64,000 nt of DNA from Amycolatopsis eburnea (GTDB taxonomy: Bacteria > Actinomycetota > Actinomycetes > Mycobacteriales > Pseudonocardiaceae): assembly GCF_003937945.1 (NCBI RefSeq), contig NZ_RSEC01000063.1, positions 372,001 to 436,000 on the forward strand, written 5' to 3'. The translations under genes and the position numbers were made by a program. Under the pieces are notes generated by a model, which saw only the letters and a program-made list of their open reading frames with translations, ran no database searches and was not told the DNA's origin. Of this stretch, positions 39,413 through 48,820 are shown piece after piece. Each line of letters opens with the position of its first letter. The stretch's first letter is position 1.

Positions 39413-40038
39413 GCGTGCGCGTGATCGCCCGTGCCGCGGCCGGCGCCGTGGCCGCTTCCCTTTTGCTCGCCGGGTGCTCCCCGGAGAAGACCGGGACAGC
39501 CACCCCCGCGCCGAGCGAAACGGCGTCTTCGAGCGCGTCCGCCAACCCGGACGTGCCGAAGGTGGCCAGCCCTCTCGACGTTTCGAAATACGTTTCCAAG
39601 CCGTGCGACATCGTGCCGTCGTCGGTGCTCTCGTCGCTCCGGTTCACCGACCCGGGGGATGTCCAGGCCCAGGACAACGGCCTCGGCGCTTCCGGTCCGG
39701 GCTGCAGCTGGCGGATCTCCGGTGAGGGCGTGAGCATGCAGGTCATCATCGGTACCGGGAACCGCGACAACGGCCTCGGCGGGCTGGCGGGGCTGTACGG
39801 CGCGCACGACAGCGGGCAGTTCCCGTTCCTGGAACCCGCGCCCGAGGTCCAGGGCTACCCGGCCATCTACGTCGACAAGCGGGACCGGCGCCCGATCGGC
39901 AACTGCGTGCTCGACGTCGGCGTCGCCGACGACCTCGCGATCAACGTGTACGCCGGTGGCTACGAGGGCGCGGACGATTCCTGCGCCGCGGCCCAGCAGG
40001 TGGCCGGCGCGATCATCACCACACTCAAGGGGGCATGA
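39409..40038 (+). CDS. DUF3558-family lipoprotein
   Basis: A 209-residue lipoprotein: signal peptide AAAGAVAASLLLAGCS with its lipobox Cys, a Ser/Thr/Pro-rich linker, then a DUF3558 domain (SKPCDIVPSSVLSSL, GCSWRISGEGVSMQVIIGTG, GNCVLDVGVADDLAINVYAG, DDSCAAAQQVAGAIITTLKG). Four Cys outside the lipobox may pair as disulfides. DUF3558 lipoproteins often sit in actinobacterial ESX-related clusters. The GTG overlaps the previous stop; GTG 39415 is an alternative start. Likely anchored on the outer membrane face. Confidence 0.85.
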   Translation: MSVRVIARAAAGAVAASLLLAGCSPEKTGTATPAPSETASSSASANPDVPKVASPLDVSKYVSKPCDIVPSSVLSSLRFTDPGDVQAQDNGLGASGPGCSWRISGEGVSMQVIIGTGNRDNGLGGLAGLYGAHDSGQFPFLEPAPEVQGYPAIYVDKRDRRPIGNCVLDVGVADDLAINVYAGGYEGADDSCAAAQQVAGAIITTLKGA

Positions 40039-40041
40039 CGA

Positions 40042-41373
40042 GTGGACGGCAAGCAGATCTACGACAACTTCAGACAAGGGGACACCACCGGCCTCCGCAA
40101 CGCGGCCGACGAGGTCGCGAAGCTTTCCGGCGCCTACATGGACCGGGCTGAGGGGATCAAGGCCCTGCAGGACCGGATGAAGCAGGCGTGGACCGGCGAT
40201 GCCGCCAACGCCGCCAACGCCGGGGCCGGTCCCCTCGAGCAGGCCTTCGCCGAGACCGCCGAGCCGCTCGACGTCACCCGCGCGTCCGTAGACACCCAGG
40301 CCGCCGTCTTCGACACCTCCAGCAACTCCGTTGTCGAGATCCCGCCCAAGCCCGACAAGCCCAACCCCTGGACCACCGGCCTCAAAGCCGCCATCCCGAT
40401 CGCCGGGCCCTTCATGGCCAAGGACGACATCGACAGCTACCAGGCCGGGATGGCCAAGTACAACGCGGCCAACGAGACCAACGTCCGCGTCATGGACCAG
40501 TACAGCAACGTCACCAGCAGCACCCGGTCGATCCTGCCCACCGACTACGGCGTCCTCGAGTCCGACGGTGCCGCCATCGCCGTGAACACCCCGACCGGGC
40601 CCGGGAAGATCGTCGAGCCGACCGACAAGAACCGGTGGTACCCCGAAAACGGGGGTGGCGACCCCGGCAGCGGCGACCACACCACGACCTCCAGCGTCGA
40701 TCCCGGCCACACCGGCGGTCCCGATCAGCCCGGCGGCACCGACCGCCCCGGCGGGACCGACCGCCCGGGTGGTACCGACCGGCCCGGGGGCACGGACCGG
40801 CCCGGGGGGACCGATCGGCCCGGCGGGACCGACCGGCCCGGGGACGAAACCCACACCACCGGCACCGGCCGCCCGACCACCACGCGGCCCGGGCAGACGA
40901 CCGAACGGCCCGGTGGGAACCCGCCCGGGACCGGGGGGATCGACTTCTACCCGACCAACACCGGCGGGGGCGGCGGCCAGAACTACTCGAACACCTTCGG
41001 CAACGACCCGACGTCGAACGGGCGCGGACCGGCCAACGCCGGCAGCCGGCTGCTCGACTCGAACGGGCGGGCCATCGGCGGTGGCAGTGGCAGCGGGACC
41101 GGCGGCGGGAGCGGTGCCGCGGGGGAGCGCGGGCTCGGCAGCGGGCGTGGTTCCGGCATGGGCGGGCTCGGCAACGCGGCCGCCGCGGAAGCCGCCGCGG
41201 CGCGGTCGGCGGCCGGGCGCGGCGGGCAGATGGGGGCGATGGGCCCCGGCGGCCGGCGCGGCGAGGGCGAGGAAGATGATGAGCACCAGCGGCCGGACTT
41301 CCTGATCGAGGCGGACCCGGACGCGATCTTCGGGACCGACCAGCGGACCAGTCCGCCGGTCATCGGCGAGTAG
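40042..41373 (+). CDS. PPE-like/WXG-type ESX substrate with Gly-Pro repeats
   Basis: A 443-residue protein. The N-terminal ~170 residues are helical and PPE/WXG100-like (LRNAADEVAKLSGAYMDRAE, LQDRMKQAWTGDAANAANAG with a central W-x-G, then ETAEPLDVTRASVDTQAAVF). The middle has six to seven copies of GGTDRP (18-bp units, about 40728-40840), and the C-terminal half is Gly/Arg/Ser-rich and probably disordered. It looks like a type VII secretion substrate; EspG directly downstream is the usual chaperone for such proteins. It starts with GTG 3 bases after the lipoprotein stop. Confidence 0.8.
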   Translation: MDGKQIYDNFRQGDTTGLRNAADEVAKLSGAYMDRAEGIKALQDRMKQAWTGDAANAANAGAGPLEQAFAETAEPLDVTRASVDTQAAVFDTSSNSVVEIPPKPDKPNPWTTGLKAAIPIAGPFMAKDDIDSYQAGMAKYNAANETNVRVMDQYSNVTSSTRSILPTDYGVLESDGAAIAVNTPTGPGKIVEPTDKNRWYPENGGGDPGSGDHTTTSSVDPGHTGGPDQPGGTDRPGGTDRPGGTDRPGGTDRPGGTDRPGGTDRPGDETHTTGTGRPTTTRPGQTTERPGGNPPGTGGIDFYPTNTGGGGGQNYSNTFGNDPTSNGRGPANAGSRLLDSNGRAIGGGSGSGTGGGSGAAGERGLGSGRGSGMGGLGNAAAAEAAAARSAAGRGGQMGAMGPGGRRGEGEEDDEHQRPDFLIEADPDAIFGTDQRTSPPVIGE

Positions 41374-41377
41374 GCGG

Positions 41378-42127
41378 GTGGACGTGGCAACAGGCCGGGT
41401 GGACGTTCCGGTCGAGGCGCTGGCCGCGCTGGCCGAGCGCGAACAGGCGGGCCAGCTGCACATCACCCTGCGGCCGGAGCCGATCTGGCTGTCGGACGAG
41501 GAACGCGACGAGGCCGGCAAGAGGGTCGACGCCGCGCTGGCCGAAGCCGGGCTCGTCGACGTGCGCGGCCGGGTCACCGTCGACTTCCTCGACTGGCTCC
41601 CGCTGCTGGTCAGCCCCGCGCGGGAGTGCTACGGCTGGGTCGGCGTCGAAGGGCAGACCTACGGCGTGCTCGCCGCCGCCAAAGGGCTGCAGGCGATCCT
41701 CGCGGTCTCCGACGGCACCCACGTCGGCGTGCAGGAGATCGACCGGAACCGGCTCGCCGAATCCCTCGTCGAGCAGCTGCCGCCGGTCGGGCCCGGCGGC
41801 GGGCACCCGCGCACCGTCCGGGTCGCGGACCTGGCCGAGGCCGCCCGCCGCGGCCAGGAGGCGTACCCGCTGGCCCCGGCGGTCGCCGACGTCGTCAGCC
41901 TCGTGCAGCGGCCGGTTTCGGGCAGCGGTGAGCTCTACGTCGGCAAGCGCGACGACGTCGGCCGGCACAGCTGCCTGCAGCAGCCACTGCACTACGCCGA
42001 CACGGACTGGGGCCGCTACCTCAGCTACACGACCGGGTCGGGCGACGACGCCGTCATCCACATCGGGCCGGCGGGCCCGCGGGAGCTGGCCGAGACGCTG
42101 GACGAGCTGGCCCAGACCCTGAACTGA
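41378..42127 (+). CDS. espG: ESX secretion-associated chaperone EspG
   Basis: A 249-residue EspG-family protein: VDVPVEALAALAEREQAGQL, HITLRPEPIWLSDEERDEAG, ECYGWVGVEGQTYGVLAAAK and a C-terminal ADTDWGRYLSYTTGSGDDAV. EspG proteins bind PE/PPE-type substrates and deliver them to the type VII secretion machine. GTG 41378 is used; GTG 41384 is equally possible. No ESX core genes (eccB, eccC, eccD) are in the window, so this is an accessory or orphan set whose machine must be elsewhere. Confidence 0.87.
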   Translation: MDVATGRVDVPVEALAALAEREQAGQLHITLRPEPIWLSDEERDEAGKRVDAALAEAGLVDVRGRVTVDFLDWLPLLVSPARECYGWVGVEGQTYGVLAAAKGLQAILAVSDGTHVGVQEIDRNRLAESLVEQLPPVGPGGGHPRTVRVADLAEAARRGQEAYPLAPAVADVVSLVQRPVSGSGELYVGKRDDVGRHSCLQQPLHYADTDWGRYLSYTTGSGDDAVIHIGPAGPRELAETLDELAQTLN

Positions 42128-42140
42128 AAAGGGCGTGCCG

Positions 42141-43085
42141 ATGCTGTACCCCGAGATCGAACCGTACGACCACGGCAAGCTCGACGTCGGCGACGGCCAC
42201 GAGATCTACTGGGAAACCTGCGGGAACCCGGCCGGCAAGCCGGCGCTCGTCGTGCACGGCGGGCCCGGCTCCGGCTGCTCGGCGAACGTCCGGCGGTTCT
42301 TCGACCCGGCGCGCTACCGCATCGTTCTGGCCGACCAGCGCGGCTGCGGGCGCAGCACCCCGTACGCCGGCGAGCCCGTCGCCGACCTCTCCGCCAACAC
42401 CACTGACCACCTGGTGGCGGACTTCGAACGGCTGCGCGAGCACCTCGGCATCGAAAAGTGGTTGCTGTTCGGGGGTTCCTGGGGTTCGGTGCTCAGCCTG
42501 GCCTACGCCCTGCGCCACACCGACCGGGTCAGCGAGATCGTCCTGATGGGCCTGGCGACCGATCGCCACCTCGAAATCGAGATGCTCATCCGCGGGCTCG
42601 GCGCGTACTTCCCGGAGGGCTTCGCGAAGTTCCGCGAGGGCGTCCCGGAAGGCGAGCGCGACGGCGACCTGTCCGCCGCCTACCACCGGCTGCTCATGAA
42701 CCCGGACCCGGCGATCCACCAGAAGGCGGCCGACGACTGGTGCGCCTGGGAAGACGCCATGCTCCCCGGGGTGCCGCCGCACGACGTCTTCGAGGACCCG
42801 GCGTACCGGCTGTGCTTCGCCCGGCTCGTCACGCACTACTTCAGCAACCGCGCGTTCCTGCCCGACGGCGAGATCCTGCGCGAGGCGGGCAAGCTCGCGG
42901 GCATCCCCGCCGTGCTGGCCCAGGGCGTGCTGGACACGAGCAACATCGTGGGCACGCCCTGGCTGCTGCACCACGCCTGGCCCGGCAGCGAGCTGGTCAT
43001 GCTGGACGACGTCGGGCACACGGTGTCGGCCGCGTCGATGCAGGACGTCCTGATCGGCGCGACCGACCGCTTCGCGGACCGCTAG
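42141..43085 (+). CDS. pip: Prolyl aminopeptidase (proline iminopeptidase) family
   Basis: A 314-residue serine peptidase of the S33 family: LVVHGGPGSGCSANVRRFFD (oxyanion HGGPG), LADQRGCGRSTPYA, nucleophile elbow GGSWGSVLSLAYA, acid in the GVLDTSNIVG segment, and His in VGHTVSAA. The pattern fits proline iminopeptidase, which removes N-terminal Pro from peptides in the cytosol. ATG 42141 has AAGGG upstream; GTG 42135 is an alternative. The segment before the acid is longer than in typical Pip, so another esterase or amidase role is possible. It converges on the amino-acid dehydrogenase with a 4-base overlap. Confidence 0.88.
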   Translation: MLYPEIEPYDHGKLDVGDGHEIYWETCGNPAGKPALVVHGGPGSGCSANVRRFFDPARYRIVLADQRGCGRSTPYAGEPVADLSANTTDHLVADFERLREHLGIEKWLLFGGSWGSVLSLAYALRHTDRVSEIVLMGLATDRHLEIEMLIRGLGAYFPEGFAKFREGVPEGERDGDLSAAYHRLLMNPDPAIHQKAADDWCAWEDAMLPGVPPHDVFEDPAYRLCFARLVTHYFSNRAFLPDGEILREAGKLAGIPAVLAQGVLDTSNIVGTPWLLHHAWPGSELVMLDDVGHTVSAASMQDVLIGATDRFADR

Positions 43086-44281
43086 GGGATGAGCAGCTGC
43101 GGCTCGCCCTCCGGGGCGAGCGCGGCTTCGGTGCGCCGGGCCCGGTTGGCCTCGGCCAGCCGGAGGCCGGTGACGCGCAGCGGCAGCCGGTCCATCCGCC
43201 AGTCGGCCAGCAGCAGCGCGACCTTCGCCTGCATTTCGGTGCGCAGCCGCAGGAACGAGTCGGCCGGGTCGGCGCCGACCTCGCCGAGCAGCAGCCACCA
43301 CGCCCACGCCGCCGCGCCCGCGTTCGCCACGAAGTCCGGCACGACCGCGACGCCGCGCGCGGACAGGGCCGCTTCCGCTTCCGGGGTCGTCGCCGCGTTG
43401 GCCGCTTCGACGACCACCGAGGCCTTGACGAGGTTTTCGTTGTCCGGGCGCAGCGCGTAGGAGATCGCGGCCGGCACGAAAATGTCCGCGTCGATGCCGA
43501 CGATCGTCTCGCGGGGGAGTGCACGCACGCCGGCCGGCAGCCGCGAGCGGTCCACCTCGCCGAAGCGGTCGCGCAGCTCCAGCAGGGCCGGGACGTCGAG
43601 TCCGACCGGGTCGTAGAGCGTGCCGGCGGCGTCGGCCACCGCGACCACCTTCATGCCCGCTTCGTGCAGGTACCAGGCCGCGCCGCCGCCCATGGTGCCG
43701 ATGCCCTGGATGGCCACCGTCGTCTCGGCGACGTCCCAGTCCCACGCCGCCGCGACGCCGAGGCAGGACTGCGCCACGCCGTAGCCGCCGACGACGTCGC
43801 CGAGCAGCAGCCCGCCGGGTACCGGGGCGTTGAGGCCCGCCTGCACCCGGCGCAGGGTGCGGGCCGGGTCGGCCGAACGGCGGATCGCGGCGTGGTACGA
43901 CTGCTCCAGCCCGAGCTCGGCGAACACCTCGTCGATCAGGTGCTGCGGGACGCCGAGGTCCTCCGCCGTCACCCAGTGCGCGTCCAGCCACGGCCGCAGG
44001 AACGAGCAGAACCGCTTGAGGACGCCGAACGCGCGCGGGTCCTTCGGGTCGAAGTCGATGCCGCCCTTGGCCCCGCCGACCGGCAGGTTGAAGGTAGCGG
44101 TTTTGTTGGCCATGCCCCGGGCGAGGTCCTCCACCTCGGTCATCGTGCAGCCCGCCCGCATCCGGGTGCCGCCGGTGGCGACGCCCGAGACCAAGCTGTG
44201 CACGACCAGGTAGCCGTGCGCGCCGGTGACGGAATCGGTCCACGTGAGCCGCATCAGCGGTTCGGCGTTGCGCGGGGTCAT
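43082..44281 (-). CDS. Glu/Leu/Phe/Val-type amino-acid dehydrogenase
   Basis: A 399-residue NAD-dependent amino-acid dehydrogenase: substrate part MANKTATFNLPVGGAKGGID with the GGAKGG catalytic Lys, TAEDLGVPQHLIDEVF, and Rossmann motif AIQGIGTMGGGAAWYLHEAG. It oxidatively deaminates a hydrophobic amino acid or the reverse; sequence alone does not separate Val, Leu and Phe use. ATG 44281 has GGAGG at 11 bases; a GTG at 44293 overlaps that site and is less likely. It is divergent from a LysR gene, the usual arrangement for a regulated catabolic enzyme. Confidence 0.88.
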   Translation of the reverse strand: MTPRNAEPLMRLTWTDSVTGAHGYLVVHSLVSGVATGGTRMRAGCTMTEVEDLARGMANKTATFNLPVGGAKGGIDFDPKDPRAFGVLKRFCSFLRPWLDAHWVTAEDLGVPQHLIDEVFAELGLEQSYHAAIRRSADPARTLRRVQAGLNAPVPGGLLLGDVVGGYGVAQSCLGVAAAWDWDVAETTVAIQGIGTMGGGAAWYLHEAGMKVVAVADAAGTLYDPVGLDVPALLELRDRFGEVDRSRLPAGVRALPRETIVGIDADIFVPAAISYALRPDNENLVKASVVVEAANAATTPEAEAALSARGVAVVPDFVANAGAAAWAWWLLLGEVGADPADSFLRLRTEMQAKVALLLADWRMDRLPLRVTGLRLAEANRARRTEAALAPEGEPQLLIP

Positions 44282-44368
44282 CAGGCCACTCACCTCCAGG
44301 GAAGTCCGGGGCGGCCCGTCCCGGCCGCCTCCACGAGAGTGCGCTCCGGGTGGCGGCCGCGTCCATTT

Positions 44369-44390
44369 AACGAACCTGCACGATCTCGTT
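44369..44390. promoter_or_regulatory. Putative LysR binding site between dehydrogenase and lysR
   Basis: AACGA (44369-44373) and TCGTT (44386-44390) form an inverted repeat with a 12-base centre, the size of a LysR T-N11-A site. A TAGGTT -10-like box follows at 44391-44396, 6 bases before the lysR ATG. Confidence 0.5.
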
Positions 44391-44402
44391 TAGGTTTTGT
44401 GT

Positions 44403-45329
44403 ATGGAGCTTTCGTTGCACCGCTTGAGGATGCTTCGCGAGCTGCACCGCCGGGGCACCGTGACCGCGGCGGCCGCCGCGCTGCACTACACCGCTTCGGC
44501 GGTTTCGCAGCAGCTCGCGCAGCTGGAACGCGACGTGGGCGCGAAGCTGTTCGAACGGCTCGGCCGCCGCGTCCAGCTGACCGAGCTGGGCAAGCTCCTG
44601 ACGGAGCACGCGGAGGAGATCCTCGGCTCGGTGGACCGCGCCACGCTCGCCCTCGAGGAGGCGCAGGAGTCGCGCACGGTCCGGCTGACCGCCGGGGTGT
44701 GGGCGTCGGTGGCCTCCGGCCTGCTCCCGACGGCGCTGACCGCGCTGGCCGGCGAGCACCCCGGCATCGAGGTGCGCACCCGCGAACTGGCGCCGGAGGA
44801 CACCGCCGAAGCCGTCCGGGACGGCAGCCTCGACCTGTCGTTCGTCATCGACTACTCCGACGCGCCGACGGCGTGGGACCCCGGGCTGGAGCGCGCGGTC
44901 GTGGCCGTGGAACGCCTGCACGCCGCGGTGCCGCGGGGCGCGGTGCCCTCGGGGTCGGCGTCGCTGGACGACCTCGCCGAGCACCCGTGGATCCTGGCGA
45001 GCGCGAAGTCGCACTTCGGCCGCGCGATGCGCACCGCCTGCCAGCGGCACGGCTTCGCCCCGAAGATCAACCACGAGGTCGAAGAGCAGTCGACGGCGAT
45101 GGCGATGGTGGGCGCGGGCCTGGGCATCACCCTGGTTTCGGACCTCGGCCTGCGCCTGCTGCGGCCGCCCGGGATCGACGTCGTCACGCTCACCACCCCG
45201 CTGCTCCGGACGGTGTCGATCGCCTACCGGCGCACCGCGTCCCGGCTGCCCGCGCTGCACCTGGTGATCGAGGCCGTGCGCGCGTCGGCGGCCGAACTGG
45301 GCCTGGGCACGGAGTCCGCTTTGCCCTGA
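44403..45329 (+). CDS. LysR-family regulator
   Basis: A 308-residue LysR protein: HTH in LHRLRMLRELHRRGTVTAAA, AALHYTASAVSQQLAQLERD, then LFERLGRRVQLTELGKLLTE, and an effector domain (VRLTAGVWASVASGLLPTAL, STAMAMVGAGLGITLVSDLG). ATG 44403 lies 6 bases after a -10-like box, so the message is probably leaderless. It is divergent from the amino-acid dehydrogenase, with a palindrome between, and likely controls that enzyme. Confidence 0.9.
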   Translation: MELSLHRLRMLRELHRRGTVTAAAAALHYTASAVSQQLAQLERDVGAKLFERLGRRVQLTELGKLLTEHAEEILGSVDRATLALEEAQESRTVRLTAGVWASVASGLLPTALTALAGEHPGIEVRTRELAPEDTAEAVRDGSLDLSFVIDYSDAPTAWDPGLERAVVAVERLHAAVPRGAVPSGSASLDDLAEHPWILASAKSHFGRAMRTACQRHGFAPKINHEVEEQSTAMAMVGAGLGITLVSDLGLRLLRPPGIDVVTLTTPLLRTVSIAYRRTASRLPALHLVIEAVRASAAELGLGTESALP

Positions 45330-45451
45330 TCCGCGGGTTCTTACGGAGTGGTGAAACCGTCCTGCGGGGCAAGACGAGCCCTGAATTTGTCGTACCCCGC
45401 GTGTAGCGTCCGAAGTCAAGAAGTTCCACCACACGGAACCAGGAAACGGAC

Positions 45452-46720
45452 ATGACAGAAGCGTCTACGATGCACGATTTTCCCGAGAAGTCGGGCAGTG
45501 CGTCCAACCAGACCGCACGGGTCCTCGCGGACCGCGCGGCCGGGGAGGCGTACGTGGCATCGGTGTGCTTCAAGCACGGCCCGCCCCGCCTGATCGGCGT
45601 GGAGCTGGAATTCACCGTGCACCACGCCGACGACCCGGCAAGACCCCTCGATCCCGACGTACTGGCCACGGCGCTGGGCGCGCACACCCCGCGGACACTG
45701 CGTCCCGACAGCCCCGCCACGCCACTCCCGGCCGGCAGCCCGGTCAGCCTCGAACCCGGCTGCCAGGTCGAAATCTCCAGTCCTCCCCAGGCCACGCTCC
45801 GCGACCTCGACGCGGTCGTCTCGGCCGATCTGCGCCACCTGCGCACCCTCCTCGCCCGGCACGGGCTCGAACTCGGCGAAACCGGCATCGACGCGCACCG
45901 CGCGCCGCGCCGGGTCCTGCGCACGCCGCGCTACGCGGCGATGGAACGCCGGTTCGCGGCGATCGGCCCCGGCGGCCTCACGATGATGTGCAGCACCGCG
46001 GGCCTGCAGGTGTGCGTCGACGCGGGGGAGGCCGACCAGCTCGCCTTCCGCTGGGCGGCCGCGCACGCCATGGGCCCGCCGCTGCTGGCCCTCTTCGCCA
46101 ATTCCCGCGTCCACGCCGGGCGCGACACGGGGTTCGCTTCGGCCCGCTGGCTCGCGGTGCACGACACCGAAGCGGTCCGGTCGCGCACCGAACGCGTCGC
46201 GGGCGAACCCGCGGCGGAGTGGGCCGCCCGCCTGATGGACACGCCGTTGCTGGTGCTGCCCCGCGGCGACCGGCCGTGGGACGCCCCGGAGGGGCTGACG
46301 TTCGCCGACTGGATCGACGGCAGGGGCGCGGCCGCCCTGCTGCCGAAGCCGACCTCGGCGGACCTCGACTACCACCTGACGACGATGTTCACCCCGGTCC
46401 GCCCGCAGGGGTACCTGGAGATCCGGTACCTCGACGCGCAGCCGCCAAGCGCGTGGCTGCCGCCGGTCGCGCTCGTCTCCGCGCTGCTGGCCCGCCCGGC
46501 CACCGTGGACAAGGTGCTCGACCTGTGCGCGCCGGTGGCGGGCCGGTGGACCACCGCGGCGCGGTGCGGCCTGCAGGATCCGGGGCTGGCCGCCGCGGCG
46601 GCCGCGCTGGCCGACCTCGGCTGCGCCGAGCTGGGCGAGACCGGGCTGGCGGCCGAATCGATCACCGAGATCAGCGAGAGCGTGCAGGGGCGCGTGTCCC
46701 GATCGAGGAGCGAAGCATGA
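45452..46720 (+). CDS. egtA: Glutamate-cysteine ligase EgtA
   Basis: A 422-residue ligase making gamma-glutamylcysteine for ergothioneine. IGVELEFTVHHADD carries the ATP/metal-binding Glu residues, followed by SLEPGCQVEISSPPQ, MMCSTAGLQVCVD and GYLEIRYLDAQPP, as in the GCS2-like EgtA family. ATG 45452 follows AGGAAACG. First gene of egtABCD; its stop overlaps the egtB start (ATGA). A TAGCGT -10-like box lies about 40 bases upstream, but no clear -35 is present. Confidence 0.93.
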   Translation: MTEASTMHDFPEKSGSASNQTARVLADRAAGEAYVASVCFKHGPPRLIGVELEFTVHHADDPARPLDPDVLATALGAHTPRTLRPDSPATPLPAGSPVSLEPGCQVEISSPPQATLRDLDAVVSADLRHLRTLLARHGLELGETGIDAHRAPRRVLRTPRYAAMERRFAAIGPGGLTMMCSTAGLQVCVDAGEADQLAFRWAAAHAMGPPLLALFANSRVHAGRDTGFASARWLAVHDTEAVRSRTERVAGEPAAEWAARLMDTPLLVLPRGDRPWDAPEGLTFADWIDGRGAAALLPKPTSADLDYHLTTMFTPVRPQGYLEIRYLDAQPPSAWLPPVALVSALLARPATVDKVLDLCAPVAGRWTTAARCGLQDPGLAAAAAALADLGCAELGETGLAAESITEISESVQGRVSRSRSEA

Positions 46721-48060
46721 GCACAGAGGCAGAAGCACTGGACGAGCTGAGCGCGCAGGACCTGCGCGCCCGTGCCGCCGAAGCACTGACGAGGGCGCGG
46801 TCGCGCAGCGTGGCGCTGACCGACGCGGTCGACGACGAGGACCTGGTCCGCCAGCACTCCAAGCTGATGTCGCCGCTGGTCTGGGACCTGGCGCACATCG
46901 GCGTCCAGGAAGAGCTGTGGCTGGTCCGCGACGTCGGCGGCCGGGAGCCGCTGCGCCCGGACATCGACGACATCTACGACGCCTTCCAGCACGCCAGGGC
47001 CGACCGGCCGGAGCTGCCGCTGCTCGGCCCGGCCGAGGCTCGCGCCTACGTCAAGCAGGTCCGCGAGAAGGCGTTCGACGTGCTGGAGCGCGTGCCGCTG
47101 CAGGGCAGCAGGCTGACCGAGCGGGCGTTCGCTTTCGGCATGATCACCCAGCACGAGCAGCAGCACGACGAGACGATGCTGGCCACCCACCAGCTGCGCA
47201 AGGGCGACCCGGTGCTGCACGCGCCGGAGCCGCCGCCGTCCCGCGCCGGCGCCCTGCCGGCCGAGGTGCTGGTGCCGGGCGGCGCGTTCACCATGGGCAC
47301 GTCGGCCGAGCCGTGGGCGCTGGACAACGAGCGCCCGGCGCACGAGGTCGCGGTCGACGCGTTCTGGCTGGACACCGTCCCGGTCACCTGCGGGGCGTAC
47401 GTCGCGTTCCTGGACGGCGGCGGGTACGACGACGAGCGGTGGTGGAGCCCGGCGGGCTGGGCGTACCGGACCGAGCACGGCATCACCGCACCGCGGTTCT
47501 GGCAGCGGGAGCAGGACGGCTGGTGGCGGACGCGCTTCGGGGTGTACGAGCGGATCACCGCCGACGAGCCGGTCGTGCACGTCTCCTACTACGAGGCCGA
47601 GGCCTACGCGGCCTGGGCCGGGCGGCGGCTGCCGACCGAAGCGGAGTGGGAGAAGGCGGCGCGGTTCGACCCGGCGAGCGGCCGGTCGCGCCGGTTCCCC
47701 TGGGGCGACGAAGAGCCGGGTGCCGAGCACGCCAACCTCGGCCAGCGGCACCTGCGCCCGGCACCCGTGGGCGCGTACCCGGCCGGCGCGTCGCCGACCG
47801 GCGCGCACCAGCTGATCGGCGACGTCTGGGAGTGGACGAGCAGCGACTTCCACGGCTACCCGGGCTTCGCGCCCTTCCCGTACCGGGAGTACTCGGAGGT
47901 GTTCTTCGGGCCGGAGTACAAGGTGCTGCGCGGCGGCTCGTTCGGCACCGACTCGGCGGCGATCCGCGGTACGTTCCGCAACTGGGACTACCCGATCCGG
48001 CGGCAGATCTTCGCCGGCTTCCGGACCGCCCGCGACGCGGCACCCGGCGAGGTGGGGTAG
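46717..48060 (+). CDS. egtB: Hercynine sulfoxide synthase EgtB
   Basis: A 447-residue non-heme iron enzyme that joins gamma-glutamylcysteine to hercynine with O2. The N-terminal DinB-like part provides iron ligands: His in WDLAHIGVQEE and the H-x3-H-x-E motif in ITQHEQQHDETM. The C-terminal formylglycine-generating-enzyme-like domain (VPGGAFTMGTSAEPWALDNE, LPTEAEWEKAARFD, GDVWEWTSSDFHGYPGFAPF, VLRGGSF) completes it. Gene order and domain order match other actinobacteria. Confidence 0.96.
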   Translation: MSTEAEALDELSAQDLRARAAEALTRARSRSVALTDAVDDEDLVRQHSKLMSPLVWDLAHIGVQEELWLVRDVGGREPLRPDIDDIYDAFQHARADRPELPLLGPAEARAYVKQVREKAFDVLERVPLQGSRLTERAFAFGMITQHEQQHDETMLATHQLRKGDPVLHAPEPPPSRAGALPAEVLVPGGAFTMGTSAEPWALDNERPAHEVAVDAFWLDTVPVTCGAYVAFLDGGGYDDERWWSPAGWAYRTEHGITAPRFWQREQDGWWRTRFGVYERITADEPVVHVSYYEAEAYAAWAGRRLPTEAEWEKAARFDPASGRSRRFPWGDEEPGAEHANLGQRHLRPAPVGAYPAGASPTGAHQLIGDVWEWTSSDFHGYPGFAPFPYREYSEVFFGPEYKVLRGGSFGTDSAAIRGTFRNWDYPIRRQIFAGFRTARDAAPGEVG

Positions 48061-48064
48061 GCGC

Positions 48065-48820
48065 ATGTGCCGCCACATCGGCTACCTCGGCGAGCCGGTC
48101 TCGCCCGCCGAGGTGCTCTTCCGCGCGCCGCATTCGCTGCTGGTGCAGTCCTACGCGCCGGCGGACATGCGCGGCGGCGGCTCCGTCAACGCCGACGGGT
48201 TCGGGCTGGGGTGGTACCCCGGCCCGGGCTCGCCGCCGCTGCGCCACCGCCGCTCGACTCCACTGTGGACGGACGAGACGCTGCCGCCGCTGGCGGCGGC
48301 GGTCACCTCGGGCGCGTTCGTCGCCGCGGTCCGCAACGGCACCACCGGCATGCCGGTGACCGAGGCGGCCGCGGCGCCGTTCACCGCCGGGCCGTGGCTG
48401 TTCAGCCACAACGGCGTCGTCCGCGGCTACCCGGATTCGCTGGCCGAACTGGCCAAGACCCTGCCGATCACCGAGCTGCTGACCCTGGAGGCACCGACGG
48501 ATTCGGCGGTGCTCTGGGCCCTGCTGCGGGCCCGGCTCGCCACGGGCGAGGACCCGCTGACGGCGGTGGCGGCGCTGACCGCCGCCGTCGAAGCGGCCGC
48601 ACCCGGCTCCCGGCTCAACTTCCTGCTCACCGACGGCTCGACCCTCATCGGCACGGCCTGGACGCACGCGCTGTCCCTGCTGGAGACCCCGGCCGGGGTG
48701 CTGCTGTCGTCCGAACCCTGTGACGGCGACCCGCGCTGGCGGCCCGTCCCCGACCACCACGCCGTGCGCGCCACCGCGGCCGGCGTCGAACTGCTTCCCC
48801 TGACCCAGGAGAACCCATGA
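48065..48820 (+). CDS. egtC: Gamma-glutamyl hercynylcysteine sulfoxide amidohydrolase EgtC
   Basis: A 251-residue class II glutamine-amidotransferase-fold protein that removes the gamma-glutamyl group. The nucleophile is Cys2 (MCRHIGYLG); NADGFGLGWY, VAAVRNGTTG and FSHNGVVRGYP are the other conserved parts. It starts 5 bases after egtB and its stop overlaps the egtD start (ATGA). Confidence 0.93.
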   Translation: MCRHIGYLGEPVSPAEVLFRAPHSLLVQSYAPADMRGGGSVNADGFGLGWYPGPGSPPLRHRRSTPLWTDETLPPLAAAVTSGAFVAAVRNGTTGMPVTEAAAAPFTAGPWLFSHNGVVRGYPDSLAELAKTLPITELLTLEAPTDSAVLWALLRARLATGEDPLTAVAALTAAVEAAAPGSRLNFLLTDGSTLIGTAWTHALSLLETPAGVLLSSEPCDGDPRWRPVPDHHAVRATAAGVELLPLTQENP

